Assembly: GCF_025567625.1 (NCBI RefSeq)
Contig: NZ_JAOQJC010000039.1
Coordinates: 1-64,000, forward strand
From: Paenibacillus sp. J5C2022
GTDB taxonomy: Bacteria; Bacillota; Bacilli; Paenibacillales; Paenibacillaceae
Direction of reading: 5' to 3'
DNA length: 64,000 bases
Part shown: piece by piece, positions 1 to 9,264 of the stretch
Layout of the letters: the number at the start of each line of letters is the position of its first letter
How positions within the stretch are numbered: the first letter of the stretch is position 1
Position numbers and translations under genes: made by a program
The notes under the pieces: generated by a model
The model's input: only the letters and a program-made list of their open reading frames with translations
Databases searched by the model: none
What the model was told of the DNA's origin: nothing

Positions 1-123
1 TTTCTGCTGTTAGTACAGAACGACGATACTTAACCGACCAAACGATGTGATAATTGACGTTGTAAACGCATGTTCTAGCGTGCTTTATATTTTCTTTTGT
101 CATACAGATAGTCTACCAGAAAC
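1..123. other. Left-edge non-coding stretch
   Basis: No convincing reading frame, hairpin or promoter could be recognised here. It precedes a fragment of a TetR-type regulator and may hold the decayed remainder of that gene. Confidence 0.3.
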
Positions 124-333
124 TTGACGACAAGGAATGGTGGCATCAGACTTCCCCCCGCACTGGAGAAGCTGACGGACTGGAGTCGCTTCCCCGTATC
201 ATCGCGCGTCGGGCAAGCCGCAAGGGAAATGTACCAGAATGCGTACAACCCGGAGTATGCTTATCGGTTCGGACTGGAGCGCATTATCGAGGGAACAGCC
301 GTGCTGATTGAACGGGCGGACCGTACCAATTAA
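124..333 (+). pseudogene. C-terminal remnant of a TetR/AcrR-family regulator
   Basis: The 69-residue frame opens with TTG and has no good ribosome binding site. Its second half (W-S-R-F-P, then RFGLERIIEG followed by a hydrophobic stretch) resembles the last helices of TetR-family ligand-binding domains, where F-x-F-G-L-x-x-I-x-x-G is common. A complete TetR protein is about 190-220 residues with an N-terminal helix-turn-helix, and neither that domain nor a start is visible upstream in the window. I read this as a decayed 3' end. It could instead be a small hypothetical gene. Confidence 0.4.
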
Positions 334-437
334 AGTGTAAGTGCCAGCTCGAAATACATGTATCTGCCAATATTTTTACGATGCTTTATAACCGGATCTT
401 TGATATGATCCCTAAGTTAGTATGGGGAGGCGAAGAT

Positions 438-2057
438 TTGAAAAGTATGGTTGGTAGATTACATATAGTGACACTCGCTTTTTTATTTGCTGTAAGCATC
501 TTTTTGTCGCACCTTGCTACAGCTGACGCGTCGCAATTTCAAGATATAGGCACGAGTTACGCCAAGGATGAAATCATACACTTATATAACAAAAAAATCA
601 TAACCGGCACATCTGCAACCACTTTTTCGCCTGACCGATCGGTAACAAGAGCTGAATTTATTGCGATACTGAACCGCTTGCTGGGTCTAGAACCTGTGGC
701 AAGTCCGGTCACTCCCTATAAGGATCTGAATCAGAGCACTTGGTATTACGGCCCGGTTCAGGCGGCCGTTCAATTGGAACTTGCGAAGGGCAAGTCGGCC
801 ACAACCTTCGCACCGGAGGAATCCGTTACGCGTCAGGAGGCTGCGGTATGGATGGCAAGAGCATTGAAACAGTCAGATACCCCGTCTATCGTGAAGAAGG
901 TGTTCGAAGATGAAGATCGCATTGCCGATTGGGCGAGCGCATCTGTTGGTGCAGTCCATAAGCTGGGGCTAATAAAAGGGGACGATACAGGGACGTTCAG
1001 GCCAACAGACCCCCTATCAAGAGAAGAAACGGCAATGCTAATGGATCGGGTGCTGCAAAATGACAGCTGGGCTTCGGAGCTTGAGAAAAAGCCAATTGAA
1101 CGGATTATGCTGGGATGGCAGTATGGTCAGACGATGGAGCAATATACGGATAATATTCTGCATTCGAACGTAAATACGTTATCACCGCGTTGGTATTTCC
1201 TTGATAAAACGGGTACGATGACAGATTTGACCGATGCGAAGCTTATAGCATGGGGAAAGAACAATAACAAACCAATTTGGCCAATGGTAGGCAATCGCTC
1301 CGATCAGGAAACGACACATTTCATTTTAACCAATACAACGGCTAGAAATAAAGTAATTAATCAATTGGCAGATATGGTGAAAACATACGAATTAGAGGGG
1401 CTTAATATTGATTTTGAAAATGTAGCTCCTGCGGACCGGCAATCATTTACAACGTTCATTGCTTTATTAGCTGTAAAGCTGCATGACCAAGATGCGGTGC
1501 TATCGATAGATGTATCTCCTGACCGGGGAACCAGCTGGACGGAGGCATTCGATTATGCTGCGCTTGGCAAGCACGCTGATTATATCGTGATGATGGGGTA
1601 CGACGAGCATTATGGAGAATTGTCTGGTGCAGGTCCCAATGCTTCCCTGCCTTATGTTACGAATGCCGTCCATACACTGCTGAAGGTTGTTCCCGGCGAC
1701 AAAGTCATTCTGGGTATGCCCTTCTATAACCGCGATTGGACATTGAAGCCGGACGGCAATGTCGCTTCCTCGGCATTTATTACGCTTACGGAGCAGAATG
1801 AGATGATGGAGTCCTATTCCCTTAAGCCTGTGTGGAGCGAAGCTTCGGGACAATATATTGCCGGCTATAAGAAGCGGTCTGTGCAGCATATGATCTGGTT
1901 CGAGGAAGGCCGATCGTTAATAGCCAAGTATCATTTGGTTGTGAACAACGGATTAGCTGGAGCAGCCTATTGGTATATTGGCGGAGAAAGTTCGGATATA
2001 TGGTCAAGCTTGCGCAACGCAGAGCGATACTCGAGGTATTCCTTCTCCAATAGCTGA
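438..2057 (+). CDS. SLH-anchored GH18-family glycoside hydrolase (YaaH/SleL-like)
   Basis: This is a predicted surface hydrolase of chitin- or peptidoglycan-type glycans. The TTG at 438 is chosen over the ATG at 381 because GGAGG lies 7 bases upstream and the product then begins with a signal peptide (MKSMVGRLHIVTLAFLFAVS). Three SLH repeats follow, each ending in a [ST]R-x-E/Q motif; they anchor the protein to pyruvylated wall polymer. The C-terminal half is a GH18 barrel: GLNIDFENV carries the catalytic Glu in the form used by YaaH/SleL-like spore cortex enzymes, then YIVMMGYDEH and VILGMPFYNRDW. Substrate is inferred; chitin, cortex or other wall glycan are all possible. It appears to be a single-gene unit, with an inverted repeat downstream. 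Confidence 0.88.
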   Translation: MKSMVGRLHIVTLAFLFAVSIFLSHLATADASQFQDIGTSYAKDEIIHLYNKKIITGTSATTFSPDRSVTRAEFIAILNRLLGLEPVASPVTPYKDLNQSTWYYGPVQAAVQLELAKGKSATTFAPEESVTRQEAAVWMARALKQSDTPSIVKKVFEDEDRIADWASASVGAVHKLGLIKGDDTGTFRPTDPLSREETAMLMDRVLQNDSWASELEKKPIERIMLGWQYGQTMEQYTDNILHSNVNTLSPRWYFLDKTGTMTDLTDAKLIAWGKNNNKPIWPMVGNRSDQETTHFILTNTTARNKVINQLADMVKTYELEGLNIDFENVAPADRQSFTTFIALLAVKLHDQDAVLSIDVSPDRGTSWTEAFDYAALGKHADYIVMMGYDEHYGELSGAGPNASLPYVTNAVHTLLKVVPGDKVILGMPFYNRDWTLKPDGNVASSAFITLTEQNEMMESYSLKPVWSEASGQYIAGYKKRSVQHMIWFEEGRSLIAKYHLVVNNGLAGAAYWYIGGESSDIWSSLRNAERYSRYSFSNS

Positions 2058-2087
2058 TTGCAATATTAGGCAATATTACGGTATGAA

Positions 2088-2128
2088 CCTCCAAGTACAT
2101 CACCCCTGTGTGGCGATGTACTTGGAGG
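2088..2128. terminator. 14-bp perfect inverted repeat between convergent genes
   Basis: The arms at 2088-2101 and 2115-2128 (CCTCCAAGTACATC and its complement) are perfect, with a 13-base loop. It lies between convergent genes. There is no strong T-run, so it may be a bidirectional or Rho-independent-like terminator or simply an RNA-stabilising stem. Confidence 0.6.
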
Positions 2129-2154
2129 TAAAGTGAGGATTGCGAAAAGGGTCC

Positions 2155-2697
2155 CTATGCGCTTCCGGCTATAAATTGCTTCAAGCGATCCATCTGCATC
2201 AAATGATGACGATAGTGCATTTCAATGAGCAAAAACCATTCCTGTGCATTCAGCGCACCGAATCGCGGATGAGGCATGCTATTCCGCACAGGCGCCTGTT
2301 CAAGCTTTGGCATGATTTCTTTCATACGAGCAATGACAGTATGCAGTCCTTCAATCAACTGCTCCTTGCTCTCGGGCTGCCCCGGTGTATATTGTGGAGA
2401 AGGCGGGACTTGTATGCGGATAGGCGGGAATTGCCCCCGTTCCATTATGGCTTGTCCCTCTTTCGTTTTCTCCGGTAAGGAGCCAGCAGAATCCTCCTCT
2501 TGTGTCAGGCAGTTGTCGATATTGCGAAGCTGCATGTACAGAGCCGAGTTAATCAAATGCAAGTACATTTGTCCAAGCGACCATTCATTCTCACTTGGCT
2601 GCAGCCGTAACTGCTCTAGCTCAAATCCATTTAATTCAAGAAGATAGCGGTTTGCCGTTTCTTCAAACTTTCGCAACGATTCTTCCATGGTATTCAT
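2155..2697 (-). CDS. DinB-like superfamily protein
   Basis: The 180-residue protein has the helical-bundle pattern of DinB_2 proteins. It has an N-terminal helix with the conserved W-S-L-G-Q-M-Y-L-H-L segment (first metal-ligand histidine) and a C-terminal H-Y-R-H-H-L-x-Q-M-x-R-L segment (second histidine pair). Such proteins are metal-binding, thiol-dependent enzymes or stress proteins of mostly unknown substrate. An AAAGGAG lies 14 bases before the ATG. It follows a WYL regulator on the same strand but a strong terminator separates them, so it probably has its own promoter in the roughly 45-bp gap. Confidence 0.8.
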   Translation of the reverse strand: MNTMEESLRKFEETANRYLLELNGFELEQLRLQPSENEWSLGQMYLHLINSALYMQLRNIDNCLTQEEDSAGSLPEKTKEGQAIMERGQFPPIRIQVPPSPQYTPGQPESKEQLIEGLHTVIARMKEIMPKLEQAPVRNSMPHPRFGALNAQEWFLLIEMHYRHHLMQMDRLKQFIAGSA

Positions 2698-2741
2698 ATT
2701 GTTGAAGCAACTCCTTTATCGTGATCTATACGTAACTATAC

Positions 2742-2778
2742 AAAAACGCTACTGACAACAGTATGTCAGTAGCGTTTT
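2742..2778 (-). terminator. Intrinsic terminator of the WYL-domain regulator
   Basis: Perfect 15-bp arms at 2743-2757 and 2764-2778 enclose a 6-base loop. On the minus strand the stem is followed by TTTTTG. The regulator's stop codon lies inside the stem, so termination occurs immediately after translation ends. Confidence 0.85.
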
Positions 2779-3713
2779 AACATGTTCTCCACCTCAATGC
2801 GAACCCGTCGCCGGAAAGATTCCGGCTCCAGCACCACCACTCCCGCTCCCCAGCTAAGCACCCAATGCAGTAAATCCCCGGGCTGACGAACGCGAAACTT
2901 CACAAGCAAGCCATCCGGATGCTCCTCAGTACCTGTCATAAAATAATTGTTCGATTCGATCACTTTATCCGCAATGTCAGGATTGGCCAGTATGGTTATA
3001 CTTATGTCACGGTCATCCGAGGGCTTGTAATCATGCAAGTTGAAATCGGACGGCACATGAAATCGGCACTCCAGAACGTGAAGCTCGGACATCCTGGACA
3101 AGCGGAAGTGACGAATTTCTTGCCGCAATTCGCAGTGGGCAACAAGCATCCATGCTCCTTGATTAAGGACAAGTCCATAAGGTTCCGCCACTCTGGAGCT
3201 TTGACGATTCCCATCGGGTTCGGGGGCACTCTTCATGTAACGGAAGCTTATCTTCCGCTCCTCCAGTATAGCGTCTCGGATTCGTTCCAAATACTCCTTC
3301 TCTTGCTCCTTAACTGCATCTTTTCCTGACGTCAGCAGCCGCATGCTCTTACGTACCCGGTTAGCCTCGTTGCGAACATTCTCCGGCAGAATGGCCTCGA
3401 CTTTCCCACGGGAGGCTCGGGCTTTGGCCCCATAATCGCTATCAAATTTCTGCTCAATAAAGTCCATCCCAATGAGCATGGTTACGGCTTCTTCCACTGT
3501 GAAGCTAACTGGCGGCAGGAAATACCCCTCCATTAAAGAGTACCCCTGGCCGGTAGAGCCAATGATAGGCACTCCTGCTTCGCTAAGCGCCTGCATATCG
3601 CGATAGATGGTCCTCACACTCGTCTCGAATGCGGCTGCCAAGTCTTCCGCCCGCATCACCTTATGACGTTGCAGCTCAAGCACGATAGCCAACAGACGGT
3701 CTGTTTTGTTCAC
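2766..3713 (-). CDS. YafY-type transcriptional regulator with HTH and WYL domains
   Basis: A helix-turn-helix of the HTH_11/DeoR type opens the protein (K-T-D-R-L-L-A-I-V-L-E-L, then TSVRTIYRDMQALSEAGVPI). It is followed by a linker and a WYL ligand-sensing domain (RISFRYMKS, AEPYGLVLNQGAWMLVAHC). I favour the GTG at 3713, because family members begin just before this K-T-D-R-L. An upstream ATG at 3806 would add about 31 residues of low-complexity N-terminus. These proteins sense nucleic acid or nucleotide ligands and regulate nearby genes; the target here is unknown. An intrinsic terminator follows directly. Confidence 0.82.
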   Translation of the reverse strand: MNKTDRLLAIVLELQRHKVMRAEDLAAAFETSVRTIYRDMQALSEAGVPIIGSTGQGYSLMEGYFLPPVSFTVEEAVTMLIGMDFIEQKFDSDYGAKARASRGKVEAILPENVRNEANRVRKSMRLLTSGKDAVKEQEKEYLERIRDAILEERKISFRYMKSAPEPDGNRQSSRVAEPYGLVLNQGAWMLVAHCELRQEIRHFRLSRMSELHVLECRFHVPSDFNLHDYKPSDDRDISITILANPDIADKVIESNNYFMTGTEEHPDGLLVKFRVRQPGDLLHWVLSWGAGVVVLEPESFRRRVRIEVENMLKRY

Positions 3714-3999
3714 TTTACCGCCACTTCCTTCCTTCGAGTCGACCGGCACGTTATCATAATCCGCAAATCTCATCTCGTCAAGAGAAAATGCGCGAATAAG
3801 CGACATAACGAGGAAGTCCCCCCTATGTTACCCAAATAGAAACGAATTTCCAAGTGTGAAGAGTGCTACCGCTTTTTCCAATTCGTCCGGTTTCCCGTAA
3901 AATCTTATTCAGGTCGATGAAAAATCAAGGGATATTCACACAAAGCACAGTGCGCAATCATGCAAGATCATGCTTACTAACGGAAGGAGAAGGAGATGT

Positions 4000-4239
4000 A
4001 TGCACAGCGTATACAAAATCAGATTTGAGCTCTTTTACAATAAAGTACCTAAGACGCCATGTTACGGGTATATGGAGCTGGATCAGTCCGGCCATATGAT
4101 CGCGCTCTACAACTGGTATGGCGAGGAAATTGACCTCCATGGCGGACATGAAATTGTCAGAGTAAGAACACTTGGCCAATTCGATAACGAAGACCGCGAT
4201 CATTTCTATTCCTTGTTGGAAAGTGATGGCGTAGGGTAA
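4000..4239 (+). CDS. Small hypothetical protein
   Basis: A 79-residue protein is preceded by a purine-rich AAGGAGAAGGAG a few bases before the ATG at 4000, a good binding site that favours this start over the ATG at 3970. It is rich in aromatic and acidic residues (FELFYNKV, ALYNWYGEEIDLHGGHE). It has no signal peptide or membrane segment, and I recognise no family. A frame on the opposite strand overlaps it but lacks a ribosome site. Confidence 0.55.
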   Translation: MHSVYKIRFELFYNKVPKTPCYGYMELDQSGHMIALYNWYGEEIDLHGGHEIVRVRTLGQFDNEDRDHFYSLLESDGVG

Positions 4240-4268
4240 GCCTCACGTCAGGCCGTCAGGCCAGCTAT

Positions 4269-5480
4269 TCAATAGTCACGCGCCTCATCGAACCAGCGTT
4301 GAGCCATTTCCTCTGTTATAGGCTGGCCAATCAGGTGATCAGACTGTCTCAGTTGCCATACCGCTTCACCAAGATCTTCTCGCTCGACAGTTTCGATGCC
4401 TTTAAGGGTATTGAAGCGGACGGTGAAAGCAGTAATGGCTGCCTCGGCATCGGCAAAGCTGCGAGCCTGGGCCAAGGATGCCTGCGCATCGTCGTAAGCT
4501 TCGTTAGCCTGCTTGGCCAGACGTTTCGGCCAGGAAGAGAACGGGCGGCCGAACTCGGTCGTCCACCATTCGGACTTTCGCAATTGGCTCACTGAAGCAT
4601 AGCCGGTCCAAGGACGGTTTTTAGCACGTGTTTTCATTTGCTGCTTAAGGCGCTTACCCGCGGTCTCTTCCACATTGAAAGCGATAAATCTGTCAAGCAA
4701 CGGCCACACGTTCAGTGGCGGCAACTCCCCCAGATCAGGCATGAAGCGCAGCTCCAGGCTCTTCAACCCGGTATGACAAGCCAACGAGTCCACGTCGCAG
4801 AAGTTCCCCCACAAACTCAGTGAGTTCAGATTCGGGAACCGGTGAAGACACTCCAGCGAGATGGGTTGTCCTAGTGGCGCGTTCTTTAACGTCAGGCATG
4901 TCACCTGATGCAATTCCCCCAAGTCGGGCAGCAAGAGAGGAGCATCACTCTTGCGTCGGCCGGCATGCGGGGCTAGCGTCAGAGAAGACGGCATGCCGCC
5001 AGTGGCCGAGAATCGTGATAGAGCGCCGGACACACTCAGGCGGAAATTCCGCTTGGGAAGCTTCAGATTCAGATGTCCCCCGGATGGATCCAATTCGATA
5101 TGTAAGCCGTGTAAATTGGACTGGCTGGCATTCACCAGTGTGTCTGCAACCAGAATCGGAGCCCACGTCATCTCTTCAATGGGACGCTTCTGCGCCCAGT
5201 CAAAGAAGCTTGCGTCACTGCCTGTATAGTACAGAAACCGTGGCCAAGGCGAGCCGGCAGGCGTGGCAAAGGCGTCGAATACGTTCCAGTCGATTGGCGC
5301 ATCGGGCGCAACGTGAAGATCCGCTTTCTTTCCCAATTGCGACGGTCCAATGGACAGACTCCCCACACCGGGCCGAATGACAAGAGTGTGACTGCGAGGA
5401 CCGGTCAGGTCAATCGGATAACGGCCATCCTCACTAATAGAACCGTCAGGAGGATGAGCCGGGTTATCATTTGACAGCAT
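4269..5480 (-). CDS. Hypothetical protein with a leucine-rich-like segment
   Basis: About 403 residues from the ATG at 5480, which has GAAAGGA upstream; two earlier in-frame ATGs overlap that site. The middle part (HQVTCLTLKNAPL, FPNLNSLSLWGNF, TGLKSLELRFMPDLGELP) has the spacing of degenerate leucine-rich repeats. The C-terminal third is helical and charged. There is no signal peptide, so it is presumably cytoplasmic. I do not recognise the family and assign no function. It stands alone between convergent and same-strand neighbours. Confidence 0.6.
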   Translation of the reverse strand: MLSNDNPAHPPDGSISEDGRYPIDLTGPRSHTLVIRPGVGSLSIGPSQLGKKADLHVAPDAPIDWNVFDAFATPAGSPWPRFLYYTGSDASFFDWAQKRPIEEMTWAPILVADTLVNASQSNLHGLHIELDPSGGHLNLKLPKRNFRLSVSGALSRFSATGGMPSSLTLAPHAGRRKSDAPLLLPDLGELHQVTCLTLKNAPLGQPISLECLHRFPNLNSLSLWGNFCDVDSLACHTGLKSLELRFMPDLGELPPLNVWPLLDRFIAFNVEETAGKRLKQQMKTRAKNRPWTGYASVSQLRKSEWWTTEFGRPFSSWPKRLAKQANEAYDDAQASLAQARSFADAEAAITAFTVRFNTLKGIETVEREDLGEAVWQLRQSDHLIGQPITEEMAQRWFDEARDY

Positions 5481-5526
5481 TTTGATCATCCTTTCTTCAA
5501 AAAACATATTAAGTTATTATGGCAAT

Positions 5527-6441
5527 TCATTTTTCGTTTGCGTAGATGATCTTACCATCTTCAACAACAATATTCCCCCTATCACCAACATCGTTCCATT
5601 GCCTTTGCCGATCAGAGATAACGGTTGCATCGAGCGGCATGGATTCCGTCATGTCTCCCTTTTGCTTCTTCCTCACATCGTAGAGATAATAAGAAACATC
5701 CTTCACATGAAGATTCTGCAGGTCATTATCAGCTTCCTTAAGCTCCTCTACCGAATAGGATTTTATGACAGCGATATCATCGTCCATCCATCCCGCAACT
5801 TCCAATGCCGCACCGTCACGGCCATCCTCCGCTTGAATGGTTCCAATGAGAAGTCCGTCCAGGTTGTAGAAATCGACCTGCTGAGGAGCTATTTTCAGGT
5901 AATCAATATCGATTGCAAGGATTCGATCCGATTTGCCCTCTGATGAATCCATCCAGGCTATCGTACCCGCAGGGTTCCACTTTATTTTCTCAGAAGGTAC
6001 ATATGCATTCGGTTGCAATGGTACTTGATGAAGCGCTGCCCCCTCATCATTGTAGAAGGTTAATTGGCCGCTTTCATCATCATGTACAAATCTCTCAAAG
6101 GTTGGAGAGATAAACAGAGACGGCGCCCCAGTTGTGGAGTGTGGAATAACGCGATATTTTTGAAGATGGACAACGTCCTCTCCTGTCTTCAGATCAAAGA
6201 TCCACACATTCCCGAGAAAGCTCTGCATGAACAATTTTTGCTCATCGGCATTCCATTGTTGCTGATAGATGTAGTCATACTGCTCCGTAAGCGGCCAGAA
6301 ATTTTCTCTAAGCCGTTCAATTGCTCCCGTCACAACATTGTACGATGACAAGTGATATTGCCCCGCTTCTTCCGTTAGTTCGGATTCCAGGAATAGGAGA
6401 TGCTCAGCATCGAACGGGATCAACATATTATAGCTGCTCAT
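5527..6441 (-). CDS. Hypothetical beta-propeller-like protein
   Basis: The 304-residue protein has repeated short beta-strand units (W-N-A-D-E-Q-K-L-F, W-N-P-A-G-T-I-A-W-M) typical of WD40/TolB-like propellers. It lies 32 bases downstream of a lipoprotein gene on the same strand and probably forms an operon with it. Oddly, the ATG has no visible ribosome site, and the frame stays open upstream through the end of the lipoprotein gene. The product may therefore depend on translational coupling, or its 5' end may have been lost by a frameshift. The function is unknown. Confidence 0.6.
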   Translation of the reverse strand: MSSYNMLIPFDAEHLLFLESELTEEAGQYHLSSYNVVTGAIERLRENFWPLTEQYDYIYQQQWNADEQKLFMQSFLGNVWIFDLKTGEDVVHLQKYRVIPHSTTGAPSLFISPTFERFVHDDESGQLTFYNDEGAALHQVPLQPNAYVPSEKIKWNPAGTIAWMDSSEGKSDRILAIDIDYLKIAPQQVDFYNLDGLLIGTIQAEDGRDGAALEVAGWMDDDIAVIKSYSVEELKEADNDLQNLHVKDVSYYLYDVRKKQKGDMTESMPLDATVISDRQRQWNDVGDRGNIVVEDGKIIYANEK

Positions 6442-6473
6442 GAATGCGTTGTTCCAACGGTTGCTTGAAGTGC

Positions 6474-6983
6474 TCAGCTTAGAGCTCCAAGACCGGCAGG
6501 AATGATCGGCTTCGCCACAAGCTCCCCATCCGCTTTACGCTCAGCAATAAATGCCAATCTATTCAAGGGCTCATCTGATTGAAACAAGTCAAGCAATGTT
6601 GCCTTTGCCGTTCCCCGCAGCTTGTAATGCCCATTCTGCCCGGATTTGATGAATAAGGCGTCATTCTCTCCTTCCATCCAGAAGGAGAATGTTACAGCTC
6701 CTCCGTTCTCCGCTTTTACTGAAGCCACATAATCCGGCGACGCTATATCAAGTTGTCCGATGTCATATACTGCATGATGAATGACTTCATCAAAGCGTTC
6801 TATTGATTTGCGATCCGTGATGTCCATTGATGCGCCGCTATCGTTCTGAACGGCAATCGATTGAACAGCGTTAAGCTCAATCATGGTTTGAACGTTCTTA
6901 GTATCCTCATAGTCCGAATCTGCACATCCAGCAAGCAACGTTGATATCACGGTTACGAAGATTATGAACTTTATCTTCCTCAT
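6474..6983 (-). CDS. Putative lipoprotein, YhfM-like
   Basis: The ATG at 6983 has GGGGGAG upstream and gives a lipoprotein signal peptide with the lipobox L-L-A-G-C (MRKIKFIIFVTVISTLLAGC). The mature part, about 150 residues, is a small beta-rich domain (VQSIAVQNDSGASMDITDR, VTFSFWMEGENDALFIKSG). It resembles the YhfM-like small lipoproteins, but this is a weak match made by eye. It should be exported and anchored to the outer face of the membrane, and the propeller gene follows it. Confidence 0.65.
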   Translation of the reverse strand: MRKIKFIIFVTVISTLLAGCADSDYEDTKNVQTMIELNAVQSIAVQNDSGASMDITDRKSIERFDEVIHHAVYDIGQLDIASPDYVASVKAENGGAVTFSFWMEGENDALFIKSGQNGHYKLRGTAKATLLDLFQSDEPLNRLAFIAERKADGELVAKPIIPAGLGALS

Positions 6984-7150
6984 ATAACTCCCCCTTCCAA
7001 CTCTAACCACCTAGACGTTGCATAAAGGACAACAGTTGCACAACATGGCCCCGAGAAGATTGTCAGATGCGGTCTTACGTTTGCCTCAGACAGACTCGTA
7101 CATATACAATAAGACAATAGTAAGGGTTAATCGACAGGAGGATATTAGAG

Positions 7151-7483
7151 ATGCCGCAATTAATTTTCAGAGGAATTCCAGCCGAGGGCATACGCGCCAT
7201 CAGCGTACCGCTCGTAGAGGAGATGGCCGCAATATGCCAATGCGGAACGGATAATTTCACCTTGGAGTGCCTGCACGTCACCGCTATATTCGATGGAAAA
7301 TATACCGATTCGTATCCTTTCATTGACGTATGGTGGTTTGAACGGGGGGACGAAGTGCGCGATAAGATGGCCGAGACGATCGATAGGCATGTCCGGTCGC
7401 TCGGCATCCCCGATCTGGAAATTTCCTTCCGTGTCGGCCGAGAGGATAATTTTTATATGAACGGCCGCCGTTATGGCTCCTAG
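7151..7483 (+). CDS. DUF1904 family protein
   Basis: A 110-residue protein with the DUF1904 pattern: MPQLIFRGIPAEGIRAIS at the start, CGTDNFTLEC in the middle, and a central F-I-D-V-W-W-F strand. The fold is related to small tautomerase-like proteins; the biochemical role is unknown. CAGGAGG lies about 8 bases before the ATG. It is a single-gene unit. A 7-bp hairpin near 7507-7524 between it and the convergent lipoprotein gene may act as a weak terminator. Confidence 0.8.
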   Translation: MPQLIFRGIPAEGIRAISVPLVEEMAAICQCGTDNFTLECLHVTAIFDGKYTDSYPFIDVWWFERGDEVRDKMAETIDRHVRSLGIPDLEISFRVGREDNFYMNGRRYGS

Positions 7484-7555
7484 CTGGTAGTGTCGGTATA
7501 AGAAGGGCGGCCCCTATTGGGGTCGAACTGATGCATGAATCTAGTTGTTCTTCAT

Positions 7556-8863
7556 TTATTTGCTCTCATTCAGAGTCGTTTGTAAATCCAGTTCAAGTTT
7601 TTGTAATACTTCCTGTGCCGTAGCTTTCTCAGTCAAGATCTCGGACATATAGACTGGTGAAACCTCATCCATACGGGTAATGACGGCTCTTGGGAGTGAA
7701 CGCAATGTTTGAATAGTCGTATTGGAGATTCGCTCCAATTGGTAAAAAACCTTCACCCCTTCATCCTGCCATTCCGCATCTTGAATGGCGGGAAGTTCTT
7801 CCGGGTTTATGTTAGGCAGAAGTCTGGTATAGCTTTCACCGCACACATATTTGATGAAATCCCAACCTGCATTTGCGTCACCATTTCTGGTAATTGAGAA
7901 AATATCCGTCATCTGAATACCGTTGCTAAGTCCGGACTGGTCAACACTAACTGGAAGTGATACTATACCCCAATCTAGTTCTTGATGACCGTTATTATCG
8001 CTTGTCAGCAAGTGATATAATGACGAATCATTAATGGACATGGCAATATTTCCTTCGAGAAAGGGATAACTTGATTTTTGTGCAGAAACAAGATCGGAAT
8101 ATGAAGGATTATTGGAGTCCTGCACATAACAGCTGTTGTATTTAAAACAATCTGTTACAAGTTGAAACACTCTTTCCCAGGACTCTGTATCGAAGAAAAA
8201 TTCATTATTACGATAAAAGGAATAACCATTTCCTTCTCCTATGTACAGAGCCATCATAAACGGATTCGAGATTTGCTCATAATTGTAGCCGTACTGTGGC
8301 TCAGCCGCGTTTGATTCATTACGGAACAGCAAAGCTAATTCAAGTACCTCATCCCAAGTCATCCTGTCACTCGGATAGGGTATCATACGATCATCGAACA
8401 TTTTTTTGTTGTAGTACAATGCTCTGCCAATAAATGTTGGCGATAGGCCATAAATTTGTCCATTTTCATCTGTAAAATAATCTACTACGGCCGGTGTATA
8501 ATCAGAAATGTCGAAATTATCTTTACTCGTTAAGGGAGTTAGAGAAATCAATGCGTCCTGTTTCTTTAACACTTCAAACTGATCCATATCAAGGGCAACA
8601 ACATCTGGATTTTCAGATGCGATCAAGTTTTGAACTGTTTTTTGCAAATTTTCTCCCGGTGTCATATTCCCCGCCACTGAAATCACTTCAAGCTCATAGT
8701 TCGGATGTGTTGCACGAAAAAAATTCCCATATTTATCATTAAACACTTTTTCATTCCAAGTAAGAACTTTCAACTGGACAGGCTCCTGCACCTCTTCGGA
8801 TGGAGCTATGCAGGCTGATAATACAAATAGTAATACAATAAAAATGACTAGCATTCTTTTCAT
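7556..8863 (-). CDS. Extracellular solute-binding lipoprotein (sugar ABC transporter type)
   Basis: The 435-residue protein begins with a lipoprotein signal (MKRMLVIFIVLLFVLSAC). It continues with the extracellular solute-binding protein family 1 fold: VKVLTWNEK-like first strand, PDVVALDMDQFEVLKKQDALISL, IYGLSPTFIGRALYYNKKMF, DRMTWDEVLELALLF, and WDFIKYVCGE near the end. It would capture an oligosaccharide at the membrane surface. No permease or ATPase genes are adjacent, so it is either an orphan receptor or works with permeases elsewhere. GCGAGGA lies upstream of the ATG. Confidence 0.85.
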   Translation of the reverse strand: MKRMLVIFIVLLFVLSACIAPSEEVQEPVQLKVLTWNEKVFNDKYGNFFRATHPNYELEVISVAGNMTPGENLQKTVQNLIASENPDVVALDMDQFEVLKKQDALISLTPLTSKDNFDISDYTPAVVDYFTDENGQIYGLSPTFIGRALYYNKKMFDDRMIPYPSDRMTWDEVLELALLFRNESNAAEPQYGYNYEQISNPFMMALYIGEGNGYSFYRNNEFFFDTESWERVFQLVTDCFKYNSCYVQDSNNPSYSDLVSAQKSSYPFLEGNIAMSINDSSLYHLLTSDNNGHQELDWGIVSLPVSVDQSGLSNGIQMTDIFSITRNGDANAGWDFIKYVCGESYTRLLPNINPEELPAIQDAEWQDEGVKVFYQLERISNTTIQTLRSLPRAVITRMDEVSPVYMSEILTEKATAQEVLQKLELDLQTTLNESK

Positions 8864-9264
8864 TTTAGATTCAATCCTCGCAATAATTAATCATTACTTT
8901 GAATGTTGTAAAAGCTGCGCTGTCAATTTAACGCTACAGAACCAGAGACGTTAGAACCTCCGTCGAACAAATGTCCCTTCAACCTCAAACTCCCCATCTA
9001 AATATATTCTGGAAAAAATATGATATGATTGGACGCTATATACCATGGTTTATATTATCTTTATTAGTCTTTTTTGTAAACTAATAATTCACAACAATTT
9101 CTCTATACTGGTTTTTAATGATCCTGTCCAAACAAGTTCGCTCACAAACTCAGAAGAACAACAACAAAATCAATATTTTAAATTTCTAAATTAAAATATT
9201 CAATATTATCAATTTACAAATTAAATATGTTGATTTATAATTCAAATAAAGAAAGGAGCGAACT
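8864..9264. other. AT-rich 400-bp intergenic region between divergent genes
   Basis: The stretch separates two divergent genes and becomes very AT-rich from about 9100 on. A TTGACA exists on the minus strand near 8917-8922, but no good -10 hexamer follows at the right distance. I see no open frame, strong hairpin or riboswitch-like structure. Confidence 0.5.
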
